DNA of 64,000 nucleotides from positions 2,480,001-2,544,000 of the forward strand of contig NZ_JACHJV010000001.1 of assembly GCF_014203855.1 (NCBI RefSeq), read 5' to 3'. How positions within the stretch are numbered: the first letter of the stretch is position 1; every line of letters starts with the position of its first letter. The DNA comes from Kitasatospora kifunensis (lineage in GTDB: Bacteria > Actinomycetota > Actinomycetes > Streptomycetales > Streptomycetaceae). The position numbers and the translations under genes are program-made. Of the stretch, positions 24,927-34,700 are shown piece by piece. The notes below the pieces were generated by a model. It ran no database searches, had not been told where the DNA came from, and saw only the letters and a program-made list of their open reading frames with translations.

Positions 24927-26917
24927 CCACCGCGCAGAAACCGGGCGGCGGCGCCGCCGAGCCCGGCAACGGGAGACTCACCGCCTCGCAGGAGGCGGCC
25001 GCGCGCCGCGGACCGGCCGGTCCAGGGCGCATGATGGCCGGTCAGGCCGCCGAGAAGTCGATGGACTTCAAGGGCTCCAGCCGCCGGATGCTCGGTCTGC
25101 TGCGCCCGGAACGGGCCTCGCTCATCGGTCTGATGCTGCTCGGCACGCTCAGCGTGGGCTGCGCGGTGATCGGGCCCAAGGTGCTCGGCCACGCCACCGA
25201 CCTGATCGTGGCCGGCGTGATGGGGCACGTCTTCCGCACGCCCCAGGCGCTGGAGGGCGCCATCCACGCCGGCGGCAAGCAAGCCGATCTGCTGCGCTCG
25301 CTGCACTTCACGCCCGGCCAGGGCATCGACTTCGGCGCCATCGGCACCGTGCTGCTCTGGGTGCTGCTGATCTACGTGGGCTCCTCCGTCTTCGGCGTGC
25401 TGCAGGGCCGGCTGGTCGCGCGCGCGATCAACCGCTCGGTCAACCGGCTGCGCGGCCAGGTCGACGCCAAGCTCAGCCGGCTGCCGCTGAGTTACTTCGA
25501 CAAGCAGCCGCGCGGCGAGGTGCTCAGCCGGGTCACCAACGACATCGACAACGTCGGCCAGTCGATGCAGCAGACCATGAGCCAGGTGATCAACTCGCTG
25601 CTCACCATCGTCGGTGTGCTGGCGATGATGTTCTGGATCTCCTGGCTGCTCGCGCTGATCGCCCTGATCTCGGTGCCGCTGTCGGTCGTGGTCGCCACCC
25701 GGGTCGGCAAGCGGGCCCAACCGCAGTTCGTCGCGCAGTGGAGGACCACCGGCAAGCTGAACGCGCACATCGAGGAGATGTACACCGGCCACGCCCTGGT
25801 GAAGGTCTTCGGTCGCCAGCAGGAGGCGGCCGAAACCTTCCGGCAGGAGAACGAGGAGCTCTTCGCCTCCAGCTTCAAGGCGCAGTTCATCTCCGGCATC
25901 ATCCAGCCCGCGATGATGTTCATCGGCAACATCAACTACGTGCTGGTGGCCGTGGTCGGCGGCCTGCGGGTGGCCAGCGGTGCGCTGTCCATCGGTGACG
26001 TGCAGGCCTTCATCCAGTACTCCCGCCAGTTCAGCCAGCCGCTGACCCAGGTGGCCAGCATGGCCAACCTGGTGCAGTCCGGGGTCGCCTCGGCCGAGCG
26101 GGTCTTCGAACTGCTGGACGCGGACGAGCAGTCCGCCGAGCCGCAGCAGCCCGAGCGGCCCGCCGAGCTGCGCGGTCTGGTCGCCTTCGAGGACGTGGCC
26201 TTCCGCTACACCGCCGACAAGCCGCTGATCGATGACCTCTCGCTCAAGGTGGAGCCCGGCCAGACGGTGGCCATCGTGGGCCCCACCGGGGCCGGCAAGA
26301 CCACCCTGGTCAACCTGCTGATGCGGTTCTACGAGGTCAGCGGCGGGCGGATCACACTGGACGGCGTCGACATCGCGGCGATGTCCCGCGAGGAACTGCG
26401 CTCCGGGATCGGCATGGTGCTCCAGGACACCTGGCTGTTCGGCGGCTCGATCGCCGACAACATCGCCTACGGGTCCACCGGCGCCACCCGCGAGCAGGTG
26501 ATCGAGGCCGCCAAGGCGGCCCACGTCGACCGCTTCGTGCGCACCCTGCCCGAGGGCTACGAGACGGTCATCGACGACGAGGGCACCAACGTCAGCGCCG
26601 GCGAGAAGCAGCTCATCACGATCGCCCGAGCCTTCCTCGCCCAGCCCAGCATCCTGGTCCTGGACGAGGCCACCAGCTCGGTCGACACCCGCACCGAGGT
26701 GCTGATCCAGCGGGCCATGGCCCGGCTGCGCAGCGGCCGCACCAGCTTCGTCATCGCGCACCGCCTGTCCACCATCCGGGACGCGGACGTGATCCTGGTG
26801 ATGGAGAACGGCGCGATCGTGGAGCAGGGCACGCACGACGAGCTGATCGCCGTCGAAGGCGCCTATGCCCGCCTCTACCAGGCCCAGTTCGCCCAAGCCG
26901 TCGCCGAGACGGACTGA
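24923..26917 (+). CDS. Heterodimeric ABC exporter subunit with canonical Walker B
   Basis: A 664-aa partner of the preceding subunit. A Gly/Ala-rich cytoplasmic N-terminus of about 45 residues precedes the membrane domain (about 50-390), and the ATPase domain has Walker A GPTGAGKTT, Walker B ILVLDEATSSVD with catalytic Glu, and H-loop IAHRLST. Its own signature is VSAGEKQ rather than VSGGQ, so the composite sites are asymmetric. GTG at 24923 overlaps the previous stop, with GGAGG 4 nt upstream. A periplasmic-facing insertion between helices 1 and 2 (about 90-130) is larger than in the partner. Confidence 0.92.
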   Translation: MTTAQKPGGGAAEPGNGRLTASQEAAARRGPAGPGRMMAGQAAEKSMDFKGSSRRMLGLLRPERASLIGLMLLGTLSVGCAVIGPKVLGHATDLIVAGVMGHVFRTPQALEGAIHAGGKQADLLRSLHFTPGQGIDFGAIGTVLLWVLLIYVGSSVFGVLQGRLVARAINRSVNRLRGQVDAKLSRLPLSYFDKQPRGEVLSRVTNDIDNVGQSMQQTMSQVINSLLTIVGVLAMMFWISWLLALIALISVPLSVVVATRVGKRAQPQFVAQWRTTGKLNAHIEEMYTGHALVKVFGRQQEAAETFRQENEELFASSFKAQFISGIIQPAMMFIGNINYVLVAVVGGLRVASGALSIGDVQAFIQYSRQFSQPLTQVASMANLVQSGVASAERVFELLDADEQSAEPQQPERPAELRGLVAFEDVAFRYTADKPLIDDLSLKVEPGQTVAIVGPTGAGKTTLVNLLMRFYEVSGGRITLDGVDIAAMSREELRSGIGMVLQDTWLFGGSIADNIAYGSTGATREQVIEAAKAAHVDRFVRTLPEGYETVIDDEGTNVSAGEKQLITIARAFLAQPSILVLDEATSSVDTRTEVLIQRAMARLRSGRTSFVIAHRLSTIRDADVILVMENGAIVEQGTHDELIAVEGAYARLYQAQFAQAVAETD

Positions 26918-26941
26918 GCACGCGGCAGTTGCCCGGGTAGG

Positions 26942-26984
26942 CCGAAGGGGCCGCCGTCCGAGGATCGGACGGCGGCCCCTTCGG
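26942..26984 (+). terminator. Strong intrinsic hairpin after ABC exporter
   Basis: Arms 26942-26960 and 26966-26984 are perfect 19-bp complements (CCGAAGGGGCCGCCGTCCG) around loop AGGAT, 25 nt after the exporter stop codon. It lies between convergent genes and could also serve lepA on the other strand. Confidence 0.88.
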
Positions 26985-27070
26985 TGTTGGCGCCTCGGCC
27001 TGAGCCAGGAAGCCTGAGTCAGGCGCGTGTGTCAGGCGCCCGTGTCAGGAGCCCGTGTCAGGCGCTGGGC

Positions 27071-28942
27071 CTACTTCTTGGCGTCCTTGGGGCCGTCGGA
27101 GTCGGTGGACAGCGCGGCGATGAAGGCCTCCTGCGGGACCTCCACGCGGCCGACCATCTTCATCCGCTTCTTGCCCTCCTTCTGCTTCTCCAGCAGCTTC
27201 CGCTTACGGGAGATGTCACCGCCGTAGCACTTGGCGAGGACGTCCTTGCGGATCGCGCGGACCGTCTCACGGGCGATCACCCGCGAGCCGATCGCGGCCT
27301 GGATCGGCACCTCGAACTGCTGGCGCGGGATCAGCTTCTGCAGCTTGCCGGCCATCATGACGCCGTAGTTGTAGGCCTTGTCCTTGTGCACGATGGCGGA
27401 GAAGGCGTCCACCGCGTCACCGTGCAGCAGGATGTCGACCTTGACCAGGTTGGCGCTCTGCTCACCGATGGGCTCGTAGTCGAAGGAGCCGTAACCGCGG
27501 GTCTTGGACTTCAGCTGGTCGAAGAAGTCGAAGACGATCTCGGCCAGCGGCAGCGTGTAGCGCAGCTCGACCCGGTCCTCGGAGAGGTAGTCCATGCCCT
27601 GCAGGTTGCCGCGGCGGGCCTGGCAGAGCTCCATGATCGCGCCGACGAACTCGTTCGGGGCCAGGATGGTGCCGCGCACCACCGGCTCGAACACCTCGGC
27701 GATCTTGCCGGTGGGGAACTCGCTCGGGTTGGTGACGGTGTGCTCGCTGCCGTCCTCCATCGTCACCCGGTAGATCACGTTCGGGGCGGTGGAGATCAGG
27801 TCCAGGTTGAACTCGCGCTCCAGGCGCTCGCGGATGATCTCCAGGTGGAGCAGGCCCAGGAAGCCGCAGCGGTAGCCGAAGCCGAGCGCCACCGAGGTCT
27901 CCGGCTCATAGACCAGCGCCGCGTCGTTCAGGCGGAGCTTGTCCAGGGCGTCGCGCAGCAGCGGGTAGTCGGAGCCGTCCAGCGGGTAGAGGCCGGAGAA
28001 GACCATCGGGCGCGGGTCCTTGTAGCCGCCCAGCGGCTCGGTGGCGCCCTTGTGCATCGAGGTGATCGTGTCACCGACCTTGGACTGCCGCACGTCCTTC
28101 ACGCCGGTGATGATGTAGCCCACCTCGCCGACGCCCAGGCCGTTGGCGACCTTCGGCTCGGGCGAGATGACGCCGATCTCCAGCAGCTCGTGGGTGGCGC
28201 CGGTGGACATCATCGCGATCCGCTCGCGCTTGGTCAGCTCGCCGTCGACCACCCGGACGTAGGTGACCACGCCACGGTAGGAGTCGTAGACCGAGTCGAA
28301 GATCATCGCGCGGGCCGGGGCGTCCTTGACGCCGACCGGCGCGGGGATCTTCGCGACCACGTGGTCGAGCAGGTCGTCGACGCCCAGGCCGGTCTTGGCG
28401 CTGACCTTGAGCACGTCCGCCGGGTCGCAGCCGATGATGTGCGCGAGCTCGGCCGCGTACTTCTCCGGCTGGGCGGCGGGCAGGTCGATCTTGTTGAGGA
28501 CCGGGATGATCGTGAGGTCGTTCTCCAGGGCCAGGTAGAGGTTGGCCAGGGTCTGCGCCTCGATGCCCTGGGCCGCGTCCACCACCAGGATGGTGCCCTC
28601 GCAGGCCGCCAGGGAACGGGACACCTCATAGGTGAAGTCCACGTGCCCGGGGGTGTCGATCATGTTGAGGATGTGGGTCTTGCCCTCGTCCACCCCGGTC
28701 CGCGGGGCCCAGGGAAGGCGCACCGCCTGCGACTTGATGGTGATGCCGCGCTCGCGCTCGATGTCCATCCGGTCGAGGTACTGGGCACGCATCTGACGCG
28801 GGTCGACCACGCCGGTGATCTGCAGCATCCGGTCGGCGAGCGTCGACTTGCCGTGGTCGATGTGGGCGATGATGCAGAAGTTGCGGATCAGCGCCGGGTC
28901 GGTACGGCTGGGCTCTGGCACGTTCGTAGGGGTCGCGGGCAC
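27071..28942 (-). CDS. lepA: Elongation factor 4 (LepA)
   Basis: A translational GTPase that back-translocates or rescues stalled ribosomes. Seen: G1 AHIDHGKST, switch region [15 protein letters not shown]3 DTPGH, G4 NKID, and the LepA-specific C-terminal domain ending [33 protein letters not shown] (key part [14 protein letters not shown]). GTG at 28942 gives [16 protein letters not shown] and 623 aa, the usual actinobacterial start and length; the ATG at 29020 would add 26 residues without a good ribosome-binding site. Divergent from rpsT, a conserved pairing. Confidence 0.95.
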   Translation of the reverse strand: MPATPTNVPEPSRTDPALIRNFCIIAHIDHGKSTLADRMLQITGVVDPRQMRAQYLDRMDIERERGITIKSQAVRLPWAPRTGVDEGKTHILNMIDTPGHVDFTYEVSRSLAACEGTILVVDAAQGIEAQTLANLYLALENDLTIIPVLNKIDLPAAQPEKYAAELAHIIGCDPADVLKVSAKTGLGVDDLLDHVVAKIPAPVGVKDAPARAMIFDSVYDSYRGVVTYVRVVDGELTKRERIAMMSTGATHELLEIGVISPEPKVANGLGVGEVGYIITGVKDVRQSKVGDTITSMHKGATEPLGGYKDPRPMVFSGLYPLDGSDYPLLRDALDKLRLNDAALVYEPETSVALGFGYRCGFLGLLHLEIIRERLEREFNLDLISTAPNVIYRVTMEDGSEHTVTNPSEFPTGKIAEVFEPVVRGTILAPNEFVGAIMELCQARRGNLQGMDYLSEDRVELRYTLPLAEIVFDFFDQLKSKTRGYGSFDYEPIGEQSANLVKVDILLHGDAVDAFSAIVHKDKAYNYGVMMAGKLQKLIPRQQFEVPIQAAIGSRVIARETVRAIRKDVLAKCYGGDISRKRKLLEKQKEGKKRMKMVGRVEVPQEAFIAALSTDSDGPKDAKK

Positions 28943-29069
28943 CTTGGTCCGATTCTCCGTTGGTCCGGGGGGCCGGACGCTGTCGTCCGATCCAGGAACC
29001 CCGGGACATGTCTCACTCATCTACCAGGGTTGTGCCCATCTTCCCATGAGCCCGCCGCCGCCCGCCGGT

Positions 29070-29099
29070 TTGGGGGGCGCGGCAGGGCCCTGGTAGCGT
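29070..29099 (+). promoter_or_regulatory. Candidate promoter of rpsT
   Basis: TTGGGG (29070-29075), an 18-bp spacer and TAGCGT (29094-29099) resemble the streptomycete housekeeping consensus. Transcription would start near 29106, giving an rpsT leader of about 134 nt. Confidence 0.45.
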
Positions 29100-29239
29100 G
29101 GGGCGCTGCACCTCGCTTTTCGGCATGCCCTCTCAGCCTGACCGGAAGCGAAGGTCACACCCGTAGAACCCCTTGGCGCGGCACCTCCTGGCGCTCGCGC
29201 TCGGGGTGCCCACAACACAGACAAGACTGAGGCTCTTTC

Positions 29240-29506
29240 GTGGCGAACATCAAGTCCCAGATCAAGCGCAACAAGACCAACGAGAAGGCGCGCCTGCGCA
29301 ACAAGGCCGTCAAGTCCTCGCTGAAGACCGCGCTGCGCAAGGCCCGCGAGGCCGCTGCCGCCGGTGACACCGAGAAGGCCACCGTGCTGGCCCGCGAGGC
29401 CTCCAAGGCCCTCGACAAGGCCGTGAGCAAGGGCGTCATCCACAAGAACCAGGCCGCCAACAAGAAGTCGGCGATCACCAAGCAGGTTGTCGCCACCAAG
29501 GCCTGA
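29240..29506 (+). CDS. rpsT: 30S ribosomal protein S20
   Basis: An 88-aa, Lys/Ala-rich helical protein that binds 16S rRNA in the bottom of the 30S body. The start [21 protein letters not shown] and the C-terminal [17 protein letters not shown] are diagnostic. GTG start at 29240 with a weak GAGG upstream; low ribosome-binding-site strength is usual where S20 autoregulates its own translation. The long leader suggests such control, but this is inference. Confidence 0.97.
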   Translation: MANIKSQIKRNKTNEKARLRNKAVKSSLKTALRKAREAAAAGDTEKATVLAREASKALDKAVSKGVIHKNQAANKKSAITKQVVATKA

Positions 29507-29816
29507 GCTTCGCTCGCGCCGTAGGGCTCGCCGTTCGGGCGGGACCTGGCAAGACTTCCGCAGTACCCCTCGGGTGTCCCCGGCCCTCTACCCGGAGCCC
29601 TGAGGCGCACAGACTCGTACCGCACGCGGCCTGCGTTCGCCACGCGGGTGCGGTGCACAGCTTGACCGGCAGGCGCCGTGACAGTTCCCTTCCCCGGGAC
29701 GTCACGGCGCCTGTCGGCGTTTTCGCAGGCATTTCGCGGTATATGGTCTAGCCACGCTGGCTCAGCCACGCTCCGTTCGGCCTCGTCACGCTCCGCTGCG
29801 CCTTGGGGGACCGCCC
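29507..29816. other. Gap downstream of rpsT with two hairpins
   Basis: This 310-bp stretch has no convincing gene. Hairpin 1: GTACCGCAC/GTGCGGTGC arms at 29617-29625 and 29648-29656. Hairpin 2 is the terminator at 29666-29717. A TATGGT hexamer at 29742-29747 may belong to the promoter of the following gene. Confidence 0.5.
29666..29717 (+). terminator. Intrinsic terminator downstream of rpsT
   Basis: A 17-bp stem (core CAGGCGCCGTGAC at 29670-29682 with its complement at 29701-29713) and an 18-nt loop, followed by a T-containing tail CGTTTTCG. It lies about 160 nt after the rpsT stop. Confidence 0.75.
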
Positions 29817-30587
29817 ATGTCGACACCGCCACCGCAGACCGCGCCCGGCTACGGCTATCCCCCGGCGCCGACCGGGCCGCAGCTCGGGGCGGGCTTCGGT
29901 GGCGCGTCCGGGCCGAACGACGGCTTCGACCGGCGTGAGCCGCGCGGTCGGTGGCCGCTGCGGCGGGCCCGGTGGGGGTTCGGCGGGGCGGTGCTGGCCT
30001 CCGTGCTCTGGACCGTGGCGGTGTGGACCGTGCCCTCGCTGGTCAAAGTGCCCTCCGCCGCGCTCGCCACCGGGAACTACCGGGTGGCGAGCGACCTGTG
30101 CGCGACGGCGAGCCTGAGCCGCTTCGGCCAGCTGTACCCCCTGCAGAGCGGCGCGCCGTACCACTACACGACGCGGAACAAGGCGCTGGACGACATGTAC
30201 TGCAGCGAGTACCTCAAGAAGGCCAACAGCGACACCGGGTACGTGACCCTCTACCTGGAGGTCCAGCTGCACCACGCGGTCAACCCGGTACCGGAGTTCC
30301 AGGCGCAGCGGGCCGGGTTCGCACAGCGGCACTTCCAGCTGAGCGAGGTACCGCGGCTGGGCGACGAGGCCTTCGTCGCCTACCTGGACGACCCGAGCGG
30401 GGCCGACCGCGACCGGCACTACCTCACGCAGACGCTCTACGTGCGCGACGGCGCGATGACGTACTACCTGAACTGGTCGGGCTCCTACCTCGCGGGCAAG
30501 GAGACGGCGCCGGACCGGGACACGATCCGCGAAGCGCTGCTGATCGACACCCGGGACGCGCTGCGGGCGCTGGGCGGCCAGGGCTGA
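29817..30587 (+). CDS. Single-pass membrane protein of unknown function, 256 aa
   Basis: The first 50 residues are Pro/Gly/Ala/Tyr-rich and cytoplasmic; a single membrane helix follows (about 53-75; FGGAVLASVLWTVAVWTVPSLV), and the remaining 180 residues are extracytoplasmic with four Tyr/His-rich strands and two Cys (DLCATAS, MYCSEYL) that could pair. The ectodomain has a lipoprotein-anchored-domain look but no known motif. ATG at 29817, no strong ribosome-binding site. I do not recognise a family; similar proteins occur near holA in streptomycetes as far as I recall. Confidence 0.7.
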   Translation: MSTPPPQTAPGYGYPPAPTGPQLGAGFGGASGPNDGFDRREPRGRWPLRRARWGFGGAVLASVLWTVAVWTVPSLVKVPSAALATGNYRVASDLCATASLSRFGQLYPLQSGAPYHYTTRNKALDDMYCSEYLKKANSDTGYVTLYLEVQLHHAVNPVPEFQAQRAGFAQRHFQLSEVPRLGDEAFVAYLDDPSGADRDRHYLTQTLYVRDGAMTYYLNWSGSYLAGKETAPDRDTIREALLIDTRDALRALGGQG

Positions 30588-30607
30588 GCGGCCCGTCCTG
30601 GGCGGCC

Positions 30608-30682
30608 GGGAGCCGCTCGGGCTGAGCGACCGGGGAGCCGCTCGGACTGAGCGACCGGGCTGAGCGACCGTCCTGAGGCGGG
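30608..30682. repeat. 25-bp tandem repeat downstream of membrane protein gene
   Basis: GGGAGCCGCTCGG-R-CTGAGCGACCG occurs twice head to tail with period 25 (30608, 30633), followed by a partial third unit (GGCTGAGCGACCG). It lies in the gap between the convergent unknown gene and holA. Confidence 0.7.
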
Positions 30683-30705
30683 TTCGCGCAGAAGGTGACG
30701 GATCG

Positions 30706-31701
30706 TCAGTACGGGCGGGCGCCGGCGCGGGCGGCCCGGGCCACGGTGACCACCGCGCGCTCCAGGGCGTACGCGGGATCGTCCGAGCCGCCCTTGACGG
30801 CGGCGTCGGCCTGCGCGATCGCGGTCAGCGCGAGGGCCACCCCGTCGCCGGTCCAGCCGCGCATCTGCTGGCGGACCCGCTCCACCTTCCACGGCGGCAT
30901 CCCCAACTCACGGGCCAGGTCAGCCGGGCGCATCGAGCGGTCCGCAGTGGCGAGTCGACCGATGCTGCGGACGCCGGAGGCCAGCGCATAAGTGATCCCG
31001 GTGGGCGGCTGGCCCACGGCCAGCGCCCAGCGCAACCGCTCCAGCGCGTCGGCGGCGCGGCCGGTCACGGCGAGGTCGGCGACCTCGAAACCGGTGGCCT
31101 CGGCACGGCCACTGTAGTAGCGGGCCACCACCCGCTCGTCGATGGTGCCCTCGACGTCGGCGGTGAGCTGGCTGCAGGCCGCGGCCAGCTCGCGCAGGTC
31201 CCCGCCGAGCGAGTCCAGCAGCGCCTGGCATGCCTCCGGGCTGGCCGAGCGGCCGAGGGTGCGGAACTCGCCTCGGACGAAGGCGATCCGCTCGCCCGCC
31301 TTGGTCAACTTGGCGCAGGCCACCTCGCGGGCGCCGGCCTTGCGGGCCGCGTCCAGCAATCCCTTGCCCTTGGCTCCACCGGCGTGCACCAGGATCATGA
31401 TCACTTCATCGGCCGGCGCGTCGAGGTAGGCCTTGACCTCCTTGACCGAGTCGGCGGCGAGGTCCTGGGCGGCCCGGACCACGATCACCTTGCGCTCGGC
31501 GAACAGCGAGGGCGTGGTGAGCTCGGCCAGGCTCCCGGGCTGCAGCGCACCGGGGGCAAGGTCGCGCACGTCCGTATCCGGATCGGCCGCCTTCGCCGCG
31601 GCCACCACCTGGGCGACCGCACGGTCGAGCAGCAGCTCCTCCTGACCGACCGCGAGGGTCAGCGGGGCGAGCAGGTCATCGGGTGCACTCTTCCTGGCCA
31701 T
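30706..31701 (-). CDS. holA: DNA polymerase III subunit delta
   Basis: A 331-aa clamp-loader delta subunit. N-terminal AAA+-like domain (TLAVGQEELLLDRAV, LFAERKVIVVRAAQDL), lid domain, and C-terminal collar domain (LGMPPWKVERVRQQM) are in the normal order. ATG at 31701 (MARKSAPDDLL) is chosen; an upstream in-frame start at 31803 overlaps the divergent small gene. The rpsT-holA-comEC neighbourhood is conserved in actinomycetes. Confidence 0.93.
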   Translation of the reverse strand: MARKSAPDDLLAPLTLAVGQEELLLDRAVAQVVAAAKAADPDTDVRDLAPGALQPGSLAELTTPSLFAERKVIVVRAAQDLAADSVKEVKAYLDAPADEVIMILVHAGGAKGKGLLDAARKAGAREVACAKLTKAGERIAFVRGEFRTLGRSASPEACQALLDSLGGDLRELAAACSQLTADVEGTIDERVVARYYSGRAEATGFEVADLAVTGRAADALERLRWALAVGQPPTGITYALASGVRSIGRLATADRSMRPADLARELGMPPWKVERVRQQMRGWTGDGVALALTAIAQADAAVKGGSDDPAYALERAVVTVARAARAGARPY

Positions 31702-31754
31702 CGCGTACCAGCATCCCACGCCCGACCGACAGCACCGGGTGTACGGGCCGGGGT

Positions 31755-34700
31755 TCAGCGCGGGCCGACCAGGCAGAATGGCCACCGTGAGCTCTCGTAA
31801 CACCGGTACCCCCGATGACCAGGACCGCCACCCGGTGGCCAGTGGCCGGCAGCTGCTGGTCCTCGCCGACCGCGACGCCGCCGAGGAGGTGGCCCGGACC
31901 CTGCTCGAACAGTGGCCCTCCCTCGGTCCGTTCGAGCTGGTCCGCGACGCGTTGGCGGGCGAGGACGACGCCGAGGACGCGCAGTGGCTGGTGGTCCTGG
32001 AGGAGCCCGCGCAGGCGTGGGAGCCGGCGATGCTGGCCGAGGTCGACGCGGTGGTGGCAGCCCATGACGGCTGGCGCGAGGACGGCTGAGCGGGTCCGGG
32101 CTGGAGGGCGGTAGCGCGAGGAGGTGCTCCGATCGCAGCGGGTCGGCCCGAGCAGGGGCAGGGGCAGGGGCGGGAGCGGGGACAGGGGCGCCGACGGGTT
32201 CGGCGGCGGACTCCGCGGCGGGATGGGGGTGGGTGACCACGCGCAGGGTGGCCGGGGTGTCGCCGAGCACCGCGATGTCACCAGCGCGATCGGTGCGCAA
32301 CACGGTGCTGCCGAGGGCGCGCAGGTGGTCCACCGTGCGAGCCGACGGATGGCCATAGGGGTTATTGGCGCCGACCGACACCAACGCCAGGCGCGGGTGC
32401 AGCGCGCGGGCCAACTCCCAGTCCTGGTTGGCCGAGCCGTGGTGCGCCACCTTGAGGACGTCGACCGGCCCCGGGCGGACCCGGCTCAGCAGCTCGGCCT
32501 GGGCGGCCGGTTCGAGGTCGCCGAGCAGCGCGAAGCGCAACTCCCCCGCGGTGACCAGGAGTGCGACGCTGGCGTTGTTCGCCCCGGGCGTCTCGGGGCC
32601 GAGCCGACCGGTCGGCCACAACACGTCCCAGGACAGCTCGGGACCGGCGCTGCGGTGCTCCCCCGGCGCGGCTCGCAGCACCGGCACCTGGGCCTCGGCC
32701 GCCCAGCGGGAGACCTTGGCCACCTCGCCCTCCGGTGCGTCGACGGTGGTCGTCTCGACCGCCCCGACCGACCGGTGGCGCAGCACGCCCGGTAGGCCCT
32801 CGCTGTGATCGGCGTGGAAGTGGGTCAGCAACACCAGGGCGACCCGGGTGATACCGAGGTCCCGAAGGCAGGTGTCGGCCGCTGCCGGATCCGGGCCGGT
32901 GTCGACGACCACCGCGGTGTCGGGCGCACCGGCGGCGGCATCGGCCGGAACCGGGAGGACGAGCAGATCCCCTTGGCCCACTGAGCACATGACAAGCCGA
33001 GCGCCCGTGGGCGGCCAACCGGTGGCGATCCGCACCAGCGGCGTTGGTCGGAGCAGCAGGACCAGGAACCCGGCGATGAGCAGGATGGCCACCAGCACCC
33101 GAGCGATGCGCGCCGCCCGGCCCCGGCGGCGAGCGCCCGGCAGGACCCGCCGGTCGGGCCCTGGGTCCCGCTGCGCAGCACCAGGCTGGGCCGCGCCCGA
33201 CTTATCGAGGCCCGACTCGTCGGCGCCCTCGTCCGGCTTTGACCTGTCCGGCCTTGTCCTGTCCAGCCCTGACCTGTCCGACCCTGACTTGTCCGGCACG
33301 AGCAGCGGTGCGGCGTAGCAGGCGGCAAGGACGGTGAGCGCGAGGGTGAGCACGCCCAACCAGCCCGGGGTCCAGGCGAGTTCCGCGCCCGGCAGGGACG
33401 CGCCGTACCTGGCGACCGCCGCGAGCCACTCGGTCGGCAACGCGGCCAACTCCGCGAGGATGCGGGCGAGGCCGGCGGAGATCGGGGCGGCGACCAGAGT
33501 GGCGAAACCGATCAACGTGGCGGGGGTGATGGCGAGTTCGGCGAGCAGGTTGCATGGGATGCCGACCAGGCTGACCCGTGGCGCCAGCAGCACCGTGGCG
33601 GGCGCGCAGAACGCCTGCGCGGCGGCGGCCGCCGCGATCCCGTCCGCGAGATGGTGCGGCCAGCCCCGCTCGTGCAGCGCCTTGGCCCAGCGCCGACCGG
33701 CGGTGAGCAGGCCGAGAGTGGCCAGTGCCGACAGCAGGAACCCGTAGGAGCGGGCCAGGAACGGGTCCACGAGCAGCAGGACCAGCACGGCACCGGCCAG
33801 CGCCGGCACCGCCTGGCGGGGGCGACCCAGGGCGAGGGCGAGCAGGCCGAGCAGGCCGGTCGCGGCAGCCCGCAGCACGCTCGGGTCCGGTCGGCAGAGG
33901 GTGACGAAGGCCACCGTCAGTACCGCCCCCAGCAGCGCCGACAGGCGCAGCGGGAGCCCCAGGAAGGCGGCCAACCCACCGCGCTCGGCCGTCCCCGCCC
34001 GGGCGGGTGCGCCGAGCAGGACGGCGAGCACGATGGAGAGGTTGGCCCCACTCACCGCCGTGAGATGGACCAGGTCGGTGACGTGGAAGGCCTCGTCCAG
34101 ATCGTCCGGCATCGCCGAGGTGTCGCCGATCACGAGCCCCGGCAACAGGGCCCGGGCATCCGGGGACAGCCCGGCGCAAGCCTGGCGCAGGCCCGCTCGA
34201 AGCCGCCCGGCCAGCCGCTGGGCCCAGTTCGCGGCAGTGAGCACCCGCGGCGGCCCCTGGGCGAGCAGGACGGCTCCGGTGTCCTGCTCGGGGCGGGAGG
34301 CGGGCAGGACCCGGGCCTCGGCGGCGATCCGGGCCGACGGCAGCAGGCCCTGCCAGGCCGCGGTGTCGCGTTCTTGCACGATCACGGTGACCGGGGTGCG
34401 GGTGCGGGTGGTGCCCGCGGGAGTGGTGACCTGGTCGGCGGTCGCGTCGACGGTCAGCACGGGCCGCCCCGGGTTGGAGCCACGGGCCCTGGAGGTGCGG
34501 GAACGCGGATCTCCAGTGACGGTGAGGTCGACGCTGACGCTGGTCCGCGCGACCGGTGGACCTTGGCCGGTACCTGGCTGACCATCAACTGCCTTGGCGT
34601 CGGCCACCGCTGTGGCCAACGCGGGGAGCGGACCACGGTGCAGGTCAGCGGTGTGCAGCACGGTGCAGGTGGTGGCGGCCGCACAGGTCAGCAGCACGGC

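Noticed and set aside
29507..29816. Possible small RNA or tRNA downstream of rpsT
   Set aside because: Only hairpins are visible; no cloverleaf or known RNA signature.
32124..32795. Long open frames opposite comEC and many other genes
   Set aside because: GC-rich codon use leaves antisense and offset frames open by chance. These frames have unnatural Arg/Pro/Gly/His-rich composition and mirror a recognisable gene.
33241..33300. Tandem repeats considered as a CRISPR array
   Set aside because: Units are 15 bp, contiguous, in frame inside comEC and have no spacers.
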